From Flavobacterium luteum (lineage in GTDB: Bacteria; Bacteroidota; Bacteroidia; Flavobacteriales; Flavobacteriaceae), in assembly GCF_008806775.1 (NCBI RefSeq), contig NZ_WAEM01000001.1, positions 558,001 through 622,000 of the forward strand: a stretch of 64,000 nt of DNA, given 5' to 3'. Positions 17,243 through 26,304 of this stretch are shown piece by piece. Made by a program: the position numbers and the translations under genes. The notes beneath the pieces are model-generated. The model was not told where the DNA came from. It made no database searches and saw only the letters and a list, made by a program, of their open reading frames with translations. How positions within the stretch are numbered: the first letter of the stretch is position 1; each line of letters opens with the position of its first letter.

Positions 17243-18922
17243 CTATTTGGATAAATTTAACTTACTATTTTTATAACCATATACAAAATAGAAAATCAAA
17301 CCAATAACCAACCAAATCCCAAACCATATCCAGTTAGAAACGGCCATTCCTGTTAATAAGTAGCAACAAGAAACTAAACCTAAAAGCGGAATTAAAGATA
17401 AGTTTTTTATAAATGAAAGTACTGCCATTACTACACAAACAACTAAAAACACTATCATAGGTAAGTTAGTTGCCATTTTTCCATATGATAAATCTAAAAC
17501 AGAGGTAAAGAAAGTTGGTACATAAATATTTATTAAAACTGTTCCTAAGATAACCATTAAAGGGAAAATATATTTTGAATTTATATATGGGATTCTGAAT
17601 TTCCCTTTTGTTGCTCTTTCTGCTAATTCAGACTCGCTTTGTGGAGATAACATTAAAACTCCGCCACAAACTAATACAAATGCGAAAAGTGTTCCAATAC
17701 TCGTAAAATCGAGTACGAAATTTTCATCGGTAAAAAAAATCGGAATTCCAACTACCAATCCTGTAACAATGGTTGCAAAACCTGGTGTTTTATATTTTGT
17801 GTGAATTGAAGAAAATCGTTTAGGCATTAATCCATCGCGACTCATGGTCATCCAAATTCGAGGTTGTCCCATTTGAAAAACTAATAATACACTAGTCATC
17901 GCAACAACAGCAGCAATAGATACAATAAACAACATCCATTTTACGCCTTTTAATGCGAAAATTTCTGCCAGAGGGTCACTAACTCCTAACAATTCATAAG
18001 AAACCATTCCAGTAATAACTAATGCTAAAACTATAAAAACTGCAGTACAAATCACTAATGAATAAATCATTCCTTTAGGTAAATCGCGTTGAGGATTTTT
18101 ACTTTCCTCGGCTAATGTAGAAACTGCATCGAAACCAATGTATGCAAAGAAAACTGCCGAAACTCCTCCCATAACTCCACTAAAACCATTAGGCATAAAA
18201 GGAGTCCAATTATCGATATCTATATAAAAAGCACCAACAATAATCACTAATGCAATAATCGCTAATTTAATATAGACCATTATATTACTAAAGTTTTTAG
18301 ATTCTTTTGTACCTCTATAAACCAAATAAGTAATTAAAAGATTAATAACGACTGCAGGTAAATCAAAAATTATTTTTAAACCACCAAGAACTGGAGCATT
18401 TTGCCAAGCCATTAATCCTTCGTCACCATTATTGGCTAAAAAAGCATCTTGTGCTGATTTGTAATTTATGGTTAACCATTCAGGTATATGAATATTAAAG
18501 ATTTCGATTAAATTGGTAAAATAGCCACTCCAAGAAAAGGCAATATAAATGTTTCCAATAGAATATTCCATAATTAAAGCCCAACCTATAATCCATGCAA
18601 AAAGTTCGCCAAAAGAAACATAAGCATACGTGTAAGCACTGCCAGAGACGGGAACTCTTGAAGCAAACTCAGCATAACACATTGCAGTAAATCCACAGGC
18701 AATTGCACACATTATATATAAAATAACAACAGCTGGACCTCCAGAAAAACAAGCGTTTCCAATAGCACTAAAAGTTCCGCCTCCTATTATTGCCGCAATA
18801 CCGAAAAAAGTTAAATCTCTTACTGTTAAAACTTTATTCAATCCCGAATGTGGTTCGCCGTCACCCCCTTCTTGAACAATTGCATTCGCAGATTTTTTTC
18901 TTAATAAATTGGATATTGACAT
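17243..18922 (-). CDS. APC-family amino acid permease
   Basis: 559 residues with about 12-14 hydrophobic helices. The APC motif in the first helix is FFGIAAIIGGGTFSAIG (glycine-rich helix break). Further motifs are VFFAYIGFDAVSTLAEESKNPQRDLPKG and PRIWMTMSRDGLMP, both typical of the cationic-amino-acid-transporter (CAT/YfnA-like) branch. It would import amino acids with protons across the inner membrane. The exact substrate is not decided by sequence. It is monocistronic, with a TATATTTG -7 element on the minus strand at 18944-18951. Confidence 0.88.
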   Translation of the reverse strand: MSISNLLRKKSANAIVQEGGDGEPHSGLNKVLTVRDLTFFGIAAIIGGGTFSAIGNACFSGGPAVVILYIMCAIACGFTAMCYAEFASRVPVSGSAYTYAYVSFGELFAWIIGWALIMEYSIGNIYIAFSWSGYFTNLIEIFNIHIPEWLTINYKSAQDAFLANNGDEGLMAWQNAPVLGGLKIIFDLPAVVINLLITYLVYRGTKESKNFSNIMVYIKLAIIALVIIVGAFYIDIDNWTPFMPNGFSGVMGGVSAVFFAYIGFDAVSTLAEESKNPQRDLPKGMIYSLVICTAVFIVLALVITGMVSYELLGVSDPLAEIFALKGVKWMLFIVSIAAVVAMTSVLLVFQMGQPRIWMTMSRDGLMPKRFSSIHTKYKTPGFATIVTGLVVGIPIFFTDENFVLDFTSIGTLFAFVLVCGGVLMLSPQSESELAERATKGKFRIPYINSKYIFPLMVILGTVLINIYVPTFFTSVLDLSYGKMATNLPMIVFLVVCVVMAVLSFIKNLSLIPLLGLVSCCYLLTGMAVSNWIWFGIWLVIGLIFYFVYGYKNSKLNLSK

Positions 18923-18943
18923 GTTGTAAAAGTTTTATCTAAA

Positions 18944-18951
18944 CAAATATA
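18944..18951 (-). promoter_or_regulatory. -7 element of the permease promoter
   Basis: The minus strand reads TATATTTG 21 nt upstream of the permease ATG. The -33 element is not clear. Confidence 0.45.
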
Positions 18952-19055
18952 GCATAATAATGATATATTTATAATAAATCTAATTCGAAACAATCTCAAT
19001 TTAAATACTTTTTACTTCTAGAAATTATGCATATTGTATAAACCTAAAGTTTATC

Positions 19056-20270
19056 CTAATGTAAATCCTTCACTTCCTTTTGAGTTCCAATAACAGTAAA
19101 ATCTTTTGCAAATCTATCAGCATAATCATCCAATAATTCTAAAATTCTTTCGTGTTTGTTGGATTTTACAATTAAACCTGCATGATATTCTAAAGGCACT
19201 CTAAAACAAATTTCTTCATCTGAAAAAGAGGACAAATCAGGATGTTGGTATTTTGACAAGGTTAAAACAATTCCTGCATATTCATTTTTTACTTCAGGAA
19301 GTTTATATTCAATTTCTTTTGCTAAGGCATTTTCTATGGCTGCCCATTCTGCCCACAAATTTATATTAGACGCTGATGCAATCATTTCAGCTAGATGAGC
19401 ACCACCAACACGAGAGGACGTTTCTAGAAAATAAATCTTTCCATCTTCATGGCATTTGATATATTCAGAATGTGCTGTGCCATGTTTTAATCCGAAATCC
19501 TTAATCACCTGTTCGTTTACTTTCTTAATTGCCTTATCATCAGGAGAATCATAAGGAATATTGGCACTTCTAAAAATGCCACCTCCTTGAGAAATTTCCA
19601 TTGGTGTTGCCAAATATTTTGAAGTTATGCTAAAAATAATTTTACCGTCTAAAATTAAACTATCACAATGGTACACATCACCTGGGCGAAATTGCTCTAC
19701 TAAATATTTAAAGCGATTATTTCCTAATTCATTAATATGCATCCACAAACTATCCTTATCATATACCTTTATAATTCCTGATGCTGAAGCCTCAGATCTA
19801 GGCTTTAATACCCAAGGAGAAGCAACAGTATCGGCAAAAATATTAATATCAAAATCATTAAATAAAGAACAAAAACTTGGATTAGAAATGCCACAACTTT
19901 TGGCGCGCATTCTCATAGCTAGTTTATCTCTAAAATAGCGACCTGTAGTTTGACCCATTCCATCAATTCGAAGATTTTCTCGCAAATAAGTAGCTTTCTC
20001 TACATCAAAATCATCTAGTGCAACAATAGCATCTATTTTATGATTTCGCATTAAATTCCCAACTCCTAGTAATAAATGTTCCAAATTCCAATCTGTGTCT
20101 TGCCCTTCCATAAAAAAAATCTCATCAATATATTCTACTGGCCATGATTTATCTCGGAGCTTTTCTGAAGTGACTAGGAAGACTTTATTTCCTAGTTTTT
20201 TTAAATTAATTAAAAAATCGACACCTTTAAAATAATTAGAAATACAGACAAACGTTTTTGGATTATTCAT
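19056..20270 (-). CDS. ATP-grasp ligase of unknown substrate
   Basis: 404 residues with the ATP-grasp order. There is a Rossmann-like N-domain (1-110), then an ATP-binding region with SPWVLKPRSEASASGI (the Lys contacts ATP phosphate) and LVEQFRPGDVYHCDS, and the metal-binding end IYFLETSSRVGGAH (Glu and Arg/Gly in the usual positions). Such enzymes join a carboxylate to an amine or thiol via an acyl phosphate. It is close to the carnosine-synthase/BL00235-like carboxylate-amine ligases but I cannot name the substrate. It begins 3 bp after the M17 aminopeptidase stop and is third in the operon. Confidence 0.8.
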   Translation of the reverse strand: MNNPKTFVCISNYFKGVDFLINLKKLGNKVFLVTSEKLRDKSWPVEYIDEIFFMEGQDTDWNLEHLLLGVGNLMRNHKIDAIVALDDFDVEKATYLRENLRIDGMGQTTGRYFRDKLAMRMRAKSCGISNPSFCSLFNDFDINIFADTVASPWVLKPRSEASASGIIKVYDKDSLWMHINELGNNRFKYLVEQFRPGDVYHCDSLILDGKIIFSITSKYLATPMEISQGGGIFRSANIPYDSPDDKAIKKVNEQVIKDFGLKHGTAHSEYIKCHEDGKIYFLETSSRVGGAHLAEMIASASNINLWAEWAAIENALAKEIEYKLPEVKNEYAGIVLTLSKYQHPDLSSFSDEEICFRVPLEYHAGLIVKSNKHERILELLDDYADRFAKDFTVIGTQKEVKDLH

Positions 20271-20273
20271 GAT

Positions 20274-21707
20274 TTATAGATTTTCAATAAAATTAGTTAA
20301 TAGATGAACACCATACCCCGTTGCATGTTTACTTTTGGCAAATTCATCATCACCAAAAGCAACCCCAGCAATATCAAGATGCGCCCAAGCGGTATGCTCT
20401 TCAGTAAAAAACTCTAAAAATTTAGCAGCACTAATTGCTCCAGCTACAGGTTTTCCGCTATAATTTTTCACATCAGCAATATCACTTTCGATATCAGGTT
20501 TATAGGCATCCCAAAGTGGTAATTGCCAAAGTCTTTCACCCACATAGTCGCCAGATTGCTGTAGTTTTTTAGAAATGGATTCATTATTGGTAAACAAAGC
20601 TGCACATTCGTACCCAAAAGTTCCAACACTACTACCTGTTAAAGTAGCAATATCAACAATTACTTCTGGAGCATAATTTTTTATGAGATAGGATAAGCCA
20701 TCGGCAAGAACCAATCTTCCTTCTGCATCAGTATCAATAATTTCTATAGTATGACCACTGTAACTATTTATTACATCGCTTGGCAAAAATGATTTATTAT
20801 CGACAGCATTTTCGCAACAGGGTACAATTGCTGTTACTTTTACTGGCAATTTTAAATCGGAAATGAGTTGCATAGCACCAAAAACAGCTGCTCCACCAGC
20901 CATATCACATTTCATGTGAACCATTCCGGTAGTTTTTATGTTTAATCCTCCAGTGTCAAATGTAATTCCTTTTCCAACCAAACCCACATGCTTTGTTTTA
21001 GCATCAGCATTTTCTGGAATGTAATTCATAATTACAAACTGAGGTTCTTTATCGCTTCCTTTTCCTACTGATAAAAACGAATCTAATTTTTTGTTAGTTG
21101 CATCTTCAAAACCAAATACTTCAGTAGTAAATCCGAATTTATTTCCTGTTTCAATTGCCCAATTTGACAAATATTTTGGAGTGATTTTATTTGACGGTAA
21201 ATCTACTAAATTTAATATTTCTAATTGAGCCGAAGCTATTTTGGTAGCTCTTATTGCAGTTTCTTCGAAATTTTGTTTTGAAACTATTTGCAAAACAAAT
21301 TCAGAATTTAAAAAAGGATGATTTACTTTCTCTTTTTTAAAATGCCCTAAATCATAAGTTCCTAAAAGTAATCCTGATATAGCAGCTTCAACTTGCTCGC
21401 TTTTAAATTCATCGGGTAAGAATAATGCAACATTGTCTCCAAATAATTCTTTATTTTTTGTTGCAATTCTTCTGAAAATAGTTTTTAAAGATTTATAGTC
21501 TATCGTTTTTCCTATACCTATGAATATGTGAGTTGAATCGTATTTTTCGACTAAATAACAAGTATCTTTTTTGCCGTAAAAAACTTTTGCCGAAACCGAA
21601 ACACCGTGAAATTCAATCGGCACTAAACTTTTAGAATAGGTTTCGAATACAGGAATTAGAATAATACCGGTAAAGCTTTCTAGGTTTTTTATTGTATTTA
21701 TTTTCAT
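20274..21707 (-). CDS. M17 leucyl aminopeptidase family protein
   Basis: The chosen start is the ATG at 21707 (477 residues), 4 nt after the esterase stop; an earlier in-frame ATG at 21782 would overlap the esterase by 71 bp and lacks family similarity. The two-metal active site is seen as VGKGITFDTGGL (Lys and Asp), MKCDMAGGAA (Asp) and DTDAEGRLVLADGL (Asp, Glu, catalytic Arg). M17 enzymes remove N-terminal residues from peptides in the cytoplasm as hexamers. The middle gene of esterase - aminopeptidase - ATP-grasp. Confidence 0.9.
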   Translation of the reverse strand: MKINTIKNLESFTGIILIPVFETYSKSLVPIEFHGVSVSAKVFYGKKDTCYLVEKYDSTHIFIGIGKTIDYKSLKTIFRRIATKNKELFGDNVALFLPDEFKSEQVEAAISGLLLGTYDLGHFKKEKVNHPFLNSEFVLQIVSKQNFEETAIRATKIASAQLEILNLVDLPSNKITPKYLSNWAIETGNKFGFTTEVFGFEDATNKKLDSFLSVGKGSDKEPQFVIMNYIPENADAKTKHVGLVGKGITFDTGGLNIKTTGMVHMKCDMAGGAAVFGAMQLISDLKLPVKVTAIVPCCENAVDNKSFLPSDVINSYSGHTIEIIDTDAEGRLVLADGLSYLIKNYAPEVIVDIATLTGSSVGTFGYECAALFTNNESISKKLQQSGDYVGERLWQLPLWDAYKPDIESDIADVKNYSGKPVAGAISAAKFLEFFTEEHTAWAHLDIAGVAFGDDEFAKSKHATGYGVHLLTNFIENL

Positions 21708-21711
21708 AGAA

Positions 21712-22851
21712 TTAGTTGTCTTTAGTATTAAAAAAAAGCCATTCAATTGCTTTAGGAAACTCATCACTCCAATAAGTTTCATTGTGTTTTCCCAGCATAT
21801 TGATGCTTAAATTGATTTTCATTTTATTGGATACAAATTCATTTTTAATCATTCTCTTTTTGAATTTTTTTACGTGATCAATCATAGTGGCACTTTCATC
21901 TCCACCAGCATATAAATAAATTTTGGTGTCACCGGGTTCAGAAAAATCCGCACTCGAAAAATCCATTTTAGGAATTACCCAAAGTGATGGTGAAAAAATC
22001 ATTAGCTTGCCATATACTTCCGGATACATTATTCCGCTAAAAATACTAACCAAACCTCCCATAGAGCTACCTCCTATACCTGTATTTTCCCGATCTGATT
22101 TTGTTCTGAATTGTTTATCTACAAAAGGCTTTAAAGTATCTGTTATGAAACGAATGTATTTTTTTCCTTGTCCAACGCCTAAAATTGTATTTCCAACATT
22201 ATATTCCTTTATTCGGTCTTGTTCGGCATGTTCTATAGCAATAATGATAATCTTTCCTATATTGTATTCGGCCATAACCGCTAACTTCTTGTCTATTTCC
22301 CAATTGCCATACTGCGCATTTTCATTGAATAAATTTTGAGCATCTTGCAAATACATTACGGGGTAATGTTCGTTTGATGAGTCGTAATCATGAGGAAGCA
22401 ATGCCCAAACTCTTCGCGTTTTGTTGAGCTGAGGAATTTCAAATTCTTCAGAAATGAGATGCACTTTAGGCAGAAAATTAGGCTTAAATGGCAACCAATT
22501 TCTTCTCCATTTATCGACATGTTCTTTTCGAACTCCTGAGTTTTGATTGCAAACTCGGTTGGGAGTTCTATTGCCATATTTATCAATCTCAACCTCACTC
22601 CAATCCCCTTTTGTAAATTTGTAAAGCAACTCTTCTGGATAAACAAAATCATTAGAAAATTTATAATGATACAAACCGTTTCCGATTTTTTCCATCATAA
22701 AATGACTGTCTTGAGTATGCCAATTATTGAAATTTCCTGAGATATAAACCGGACGTAAATCGTCTTCATCGGTTGTAAGAAGTATGTTGAGTTGAGGCTC
22801 AATTAATTCGTCTTCTATATCTTTTGAAAGGCTATTTGTATTAGAAACCAT
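21712..22851 (-). CDS. Esterase-D/enterochelin-esterase-like alpha/beta hydrolase with N-terminal E-set domain
   Basis: 379 residues. The first ~110 resemble an early-set (CBM48-like) domain (VYISGNFNNWHTQDSHF ... YKFTKGDWSEVEIDKYG). The rest is an alpha/beta hydrolase with the nucleophile elbow GGSSMGG and a late His in GKHNETYW. No signal peptide is seen, so it is probably cytoplasmic. Enterochelin-esterase relatives hydrolyse ester bonds of siderophores or acyl-sugars; the substrate here is unknown. It is the first gene of the three-gene operon. Confidence 0.82.
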   Translation of the reverse strand: MVSNTNSLSKDIEDELIEPQLNILLTTDEDDLRPVYISGNFNNWHTQDSHFMMEKIGNGLYHYKFSNDFVYPEELLYKFTKGDWSEVEIDKYGNRTPNRVCNQNSGVRKEHVDKWRRNWLPFKPNFLPKVHLISEEFEIPQLNKTRRVWALLPHDYDSSNEHYPVMYLQDAQNLFNENAQYGNWEIDKKLAVMAEYNIGKIIIIAIEHAEQDRIKEYNVGNTILGVGQGKKYIRFITDTLKPFVDKQFRTKSDRENTGIGGSSMGGLVSIFSGIMYPEVYGKLMIFSPSLWVIPKMDFSSADFSEPGDTKIYLYAGGDESATMIDHVKKFKKRMIKNEFVSNKMKINLSINMLGKHNETYWSDEFPKAIEWLFFNTKDN

Positions 22852-22945
22852 ATAAATTTAAAAAAAACTATATAAACTTTAATTATAAAGTAAATATAGT
22901 TTTTTGATTGTTTAAAAAAAGAAGTTTAGACAATAATTATTGCTA

Positions 22946-23545
22946 TTATTTTTCTCGTTCTTTTAATATTGAAACCACATCATTCAATTGAAATCCTTTT
23001 GCTTGTAATAAAATAAGATAATGAAATAACAAATCAGCACTTTCGTTCAAAAATAAATGGTCATTATTATCCTTAGCTTCAATAACTACTTCAACGGCTT
23101 CTTCTCCTACTTTTTGAGCAATTTTATTAATTCCTTTTTCAAATAATGAAGCTACATAACTTTTATCAGAAGAAGCGTTTTCTTTTCTGTTTTTTATTGT
23201 ATTTTCTAGTTTTGAAATAAATCCATACTCTTGATTATTTGAATCTTGCCAGCAGTTATCTGTACCTGTATGACAAGTTGGTCCTACAGGATTTACTTTA
23301 ACCAAAAAAGTATCATTATCACAATCAATTTTAATATCTACTAGATTTAAAAAGTTGCCACTTTCCTCTCCTTTTGTCCAAAGTCTTTGTTTAGATCGGC
23401 TGAAAAAAGTAACCTTTTGTGTGTCAATTGTTTTTTGATAGGCTTCTGCATTCATATATCCAAGCATTAAAACGGTTTTAGTTTCATTGTCTTGAATAAT
23501 AGCTGGAATTAATCCGTGAGCACTTTTGGAAAAATCTATATTCAT
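22946..23545 (-). CDS. hisIE: Bifunctional phosphoribosyl-AMP cyclohydrolase / phosphoribosyl-ATP pyrophosphatase
   Basis: 199 residues. The HisI domain is N-terminal (VLMLGYMNAEAYQKT; FFSRSKQRLWTKGEESGN; the Cys/Asp metal ligands in DCDNDTFLV and GPTCHTG). The HisE helical domain is C-terminal (KVGEEAVEVVIEAKD). It catalyses steps two and three of histidine synthesis. It is the last gene of the his operon. The 36-bp gap to hisF carries 7-bp periodic units. Confidence 0.95.
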   Translation of the reverse strand: MNIDFSKSAHGLIPAIIQDNETKTVLMLGYMNAEAYQKTIDTQKVTFFSRSKQRLWTKGEESGNFLNLVDIKIDCDNDTFLVKVNPVGPTCHTGTDNCWQDSNNQEYGFISKLENTIKNRKENASSDKSYVASLFEKGINKIAQKVGEEAVEVVIEAKDNNDHLFLNESADLLFHYLILLQAKGFQLNDVVSILKEREK

Positions 23546-23549
23546 TTTA

Positions 23550-23584
23550 ATTTAGGATTTAAGATTCTCGATTTGGGATTTTTA
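23550..23584. repeat. 7-bp periodic repeat at the hisF-hisIE junction
   Basis: Five consecutive 7-mers read ATTTAGG, ATTTAAG, ATTCTCG, ATTTGGG, ATTTTTA on the plus strand. The last unit contains the hisF stop codon. The pattern fills almost the entire intergenic gap. Confidence 0.7.
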
Positions 23585-24337
23585 AATCCTAACTTCGATA
23601 TTATTTTTTTTAAGTTCTTTTTTTAATGTCTTTATTTCAATTTCCTTGAAATGAAATACACTTGCGGCCAATGCAGCATCGGCTTTTCCTTCTACAAAGG
23701 TATCAACAAAATGTTGCATATTTCCAGCTCCACCCGAAGCAATTATTGGAATATTTACCATTTCGGATAATGTTGCCAAAGCTTCATTGGCAAAACCGCT
23801 TTTCGTTCCGTCGTGATTCATTGAGGTAAATAGGATTTCTCCTGCGCCACGTTGTTCCACCTCTTGTGCCCAATCAAATAATCGGATTTCGGTGGGAACC
23901 TTTCCTCCTACCAAATGCACCATCCATTCACCATCTATTTGCTTGGCATCAATTGCTACCACCACGCATTGACTACCAAATTTCTGAGCCAAATCATTAA
24001 TCAATTGCGGATTTTTTACGGCCGATGAATTAATGGAAACCTTGTCAGCTCCGTTTTGCAACAAAGCTTCAACATCTTCGACAGTAGAAATTCCACCACC
24101 CACCGTAAACGGAATATTGATGGTTGCCGCTACCTTACGAACCAAATCAAGTAAGGTACTTCTGCGTTCTTCCGTTGCCGAAATATCCAGGAAAACCAAT
24201 TCATCCGCACCTTCATCTGAATAGATTTTTGCCAATTCCACAGGATCGCCTGCATCGCGCAAGTCTACAAAATTAACACCTTTCACGGTTCTTCCGTTTT
24301 TGATATCGAGGCAAGGAATTATTCTTTTTGTTAGCAT
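23582..24337 (-). CDS. hisF: Imidazole glycerol phosphate synthase, cyclase subunit
   Basis: 251 residues, the full length of HisF. Catalytic aspartates are seen in [10 protein letters not shown] (D11) and VVAIDAKQ (about D130), with phosphate-binding loops GGGIS and ASGGAG. It works with HisH to close the imidazole ring. It is separated from hisA by the four-helix-bundle insertion. Confidence 0.96.
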   Translation of the reverse strand: MLTKRIIPCLDIKNGRTVKGVNFVDLRDAGDPVELAKIYSDEGADELVFLDISATEERRSTLLDLVRKVAATINIPFTVGGGISTVEDVEALLQNGADKVSINSSAVKNPQLINDLAQKFGSQCVVVAIDAKQIDGEWMVHLVGGKVPTEIRLFDWAQEVEQRGAGEILFTSMNHDGTKSGFANEALATLSEMVNIPIIASGGAGNMQHFVDTFVEGKADAALAASVFHFKEIEIKTLKKELKKNNIEVRI

Positions 24338-24344
24338 TATTTGA

Positions 24345-24372
24345 AGTTAGAAGTTAGAGGTTAGAAGTTAGA
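24345..24372. repeat. Four tandem 7-mers next to hisF
   Basis: AGTTAGA, AGTTAGA, GGTTAGA, AGTTAGA in direct tandem, 8 bp before the hisF ATG (on its 5' side). An inverted set lies on the other side of the four-helix-bundle gene. Confidence 0.85.
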
Positions 24373-24392
24373 GGATTCTAACCGAGAAAAAA

Positions 24393-24758
24393 TCACTTTA
24401 ATTTACTTTTTGCTGTGTTTATTGAAGCTACAATTATTGCAACTAATTCATTCGCTTCTTCACATAACCTTATCATTTCATTTTTTACATTTTCATCGCC
24501 TAAATCATATAGTTCCAACAAAATTTCAATAAAAAAATGGCTTTCATCTGCTTCTTCTTCAACTATTTTTAATTTATTAATAAAATCCGCTGTAGATTTT
24601 CCTCTTTGTGAAGCTCTATAATTTGCACCTACTGAACTCGAACATCTAATTAATTGATTAACATAAGCATTATACTCTCTTGAATTAGGAAAATTTCTGC
24701 ATAACTTTCCACAATCAATAGCAAATTTTTTAGTTCTTGCTTTTAAATCTTGTACCAT
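24393..24758 (-). CDS. Four-helix-bundle protein (23S rRNA intervening-sequence/S23 type)
   Basis: 121 residues with the family pattern FAIDCGKLCRNFPNSREYN, IRCSSSVGANYRAS and EADESHFFIEILLEL. The family folds as a pentameric four-helix bundle and was first found in intervening sequences of 23S rRNA genes. It is also an accessory protein of diversity-generating retroelements and is often found singly in Bacteroidota genomes without known function. Its position inside the his operon, between inverted sets of 7-mers, suggests a cassette that inserted without breaking hisA or hisF. Confidence 0.88.
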   Translation of the reverse strand: MVQDLKARTKKFAIDCGKLCRNFPNSREYNAYVNQLIRCSSSVGANYRASQRGKSTADFINKLKIVEEEADESHFFIEILLELYDLGDENVKNEMIRLCEEANELVAIIVASINTAKSKLK

Positions 24759-24811
24759 AATTTAAGGTTATAGGTTAAAAATACGAAGTTATAAATAAAT
24801 ACAAAGTTAAA

Positions 24812-24879
24812 GGTTAGAAATTAGAAGAGATAATTTTATATTCCAACTACTTCTAACCTCTAACTTCTTATTTCTAACC
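24812..24879. repeat. 7-mer repeats between the four-helix gene and hisA (inverted relative to the other flank)
   Basis: 24852-24879 reads TCTAACC, TCTAACT, TCTTATT, TCTAACC, the reverse complement type of the array at 24345. GGTTAGA and AATTAGA (24812-24825) lie in the opposite orientation, so the RNA could fold back. The last unit supplies the final Gly and TAG stop of hisA. Confidence 0.75.
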
Positions 24880-25596
24880 TATTATGTATTTTTCCAATTG
24901 TTTTAACGAAATTCTGCCTTCGTAAATCGCTTTGCCAATTATTGTTCCTTCGCAACCCAATTCAGCTAGTTTAGGCAATTCATCAAAAGTTGAAATTCCT
25001 CCAGAGGCAATTAATTTAATTCCTTTGGCTTCTGATAAAATCTTGGCATACAAATCAAAACTTGGTCCTTCGAGCATTCCGTCTTTTGCAATATCGGTAC
25101 AAATTACATATTGAATTCCTTTGTTTTGATAATCCTGAATAAATGGCACTAAGTCTTCATTTGAATCTTCTAACCATCCAGAAACAGCAACTTTTTCGTT
25201 ATTAGCATCGGCACCAAGAATGATTTTATCAGAACCGTATTCAGCAATCCATTTTTCGAAAATAACTCTGTTTTTCACAGCAATACTTCCTCCAGTGATT
25301 TGGTTTGCCCCAGATTCGAAAGCAATTTTTAAATCAGAATCAGCCTTCAAACCGCCTCCAAAATCAATTTTTAATTTGGTTTGAGAAGCAATTTGTTCCA
25401 ATATTTTATAATTGACAATTTTATTCGATTTCGCTCCATCTAAATCGACTAAATGTAAGTATTCAATTCCGTGCGCTTCGAATGATTTCGCTACCTCTAG
25501 CGGATTTTCGTTGTATATAATTTTAGTATTGTAATCGCCTTTTGATAATCGAACACATTTCCCTTCGATGATGTCTATTGCAGGTATTATTCTCAT
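24874..25596 (-). CDS. hisA: Phosphoribosyl-ProFAR isomerase
   Basis: 240 residues with the HisA barrel. Catalytic Asp is in [14 protein letters not shown] (D8) and the second in [10 protein letters not shown]; phosphate loops are FGGGLK and ASGGIS. It opens the ribose ring of ProFAR by Amadori rearrangement. The stop codon lies inside the adjacent 7-mer repeat. Confidence 0.95.
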   Translation of the reverse strand: MRIIPAIDIIEGKCVRLSKGDYNTKIIYNENPLEVAKSFEAHGIEYLHLVDLDGAKSNKIVNYKILEQIASQTKLKIDFGGGLKADSDLKIAFESGANQITGGSIAVKNRVIFEKWIAEYGSDKIILGADANNEKVAVSGWLEDSNEDLVPFIQDYQNKGIQYVICTDIAKDGMLEGPSFDLYAKILSEAKGIKLIASGGISTFDELPKLAELGCEGTIIGKAIYEGRISLKQLEKYIIG

Positions 25597-25598
25597 TT

Positions 25599-25633
25599 GA
25601 TTGAAGATTAACGATTTTTGATTTCAGATTTAA
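25599..25633. repeat. 7-bp periodic repeat at the hisH-hisA junction
   Basis: Five consecutive units of the form GATTNNN: GATTGAA, GATTAAC, GATTTTT, GATTTCA, GATTTAA. They directly precede hisA on the minus strand. Confidence 0.7.
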
Positions 25634-25674
25634 AAATTGCTATTGAAATTGATTTTTGCCATTGCCATTTAAAT

Positions 25675-26304
25675 TTATAGCTTTAAAAAATTACCAAGAA
25701 TTCGCTCCCCAACATCGCCACTTTTTTCGGGATGAAATTGGGTTCCATAGAAATTATCATTTTCTAAAGCCGATGAATATTCTAGTTCGTAATTGGTAGT
25801 GGCAATCGTTTCCCCGCAAATAGGCGCATAAAAACTATGTACCAAATACATATATTCGTTTTCGGCAATTCCTTTGAACAAATCGGATTTCAAGTTATAA
25901 ATAGTGTTCCAGCCCATTTGTGGTACTTTTACTTTATTAGAAAATTTCAACACATTTACATCAAAAATCCCCAATCCTTTGGTATCACCTTCTTCCGAAT
26001 GGTTGCACATCAATTGCATACCCAAACAAATTCCGAAAACGGGTTGTTTCAGCGTAGGAATTAAAACATCCAAACCGCTTTCCTGAAGCATTTTCATTGC
26101 ATAACTCGCCTCTCCCACTCCCGGAAAAATCACTTTGTCCGCTGCTTTTATTTCGTCAGGATTGTTGCTCAAAACCGCTTTGTAACCCAATCTTTCGATG
26201 GCAAACATGATGCTTTGAATGTTTCCAGCTCCGTAATTTATGATAACAATCCCCCCATCCCCCGAAGGGGGAGTTGATAAGGGTTGTATTATATTATGAT
26301 TCAT
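25675..26304 (-). CDS. hisH: Imidazole glycerol phosphate synthase, glutaminase subunit
   Basis: 209 residues. The class I glutaminase triad is seen as Cys in FGICLGMQLM (about residue 92), and His/Glu in GTQFHPEKSG. HisH supplies ammonia to HisF. The family normally starts at IVIINYGAGN. Here the only ATG (26304) adds about 20 residues (MNHNIIQPLSTPPSGDGG), part of which is encoded by a GC-rich palindrome, so the extension seems to come from an inserted intergenic repeat. Confidence 0.93.
   Translation of the reverse strand: MNHNIIQPLSTPPSGDGGIVIINYGAGNIQSIMFAIERLGYKAVLSNNPDEIKAADKVIFPGVGEASYAMKMLQESGLDVLIPTLKQPVFGICLGMQLMCNHSEEGDTKGLGIFDVNVLKFSNKVKVPQMGWNTIYNLKSDLFKGIAENEYMYLVHSFYAPICGETIATTNYELEYSSALENDNFYGTQFHPEKSGDVGERILGNFLKL

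Noticed and set aside
21708..21782. Longer start for the M17 aminopeptidase
   Set aside because: It would overlap the esterase gene by 71 bp and the extra 25 residues have no family similarity; the ATG at 21707 fits the operon spacing.
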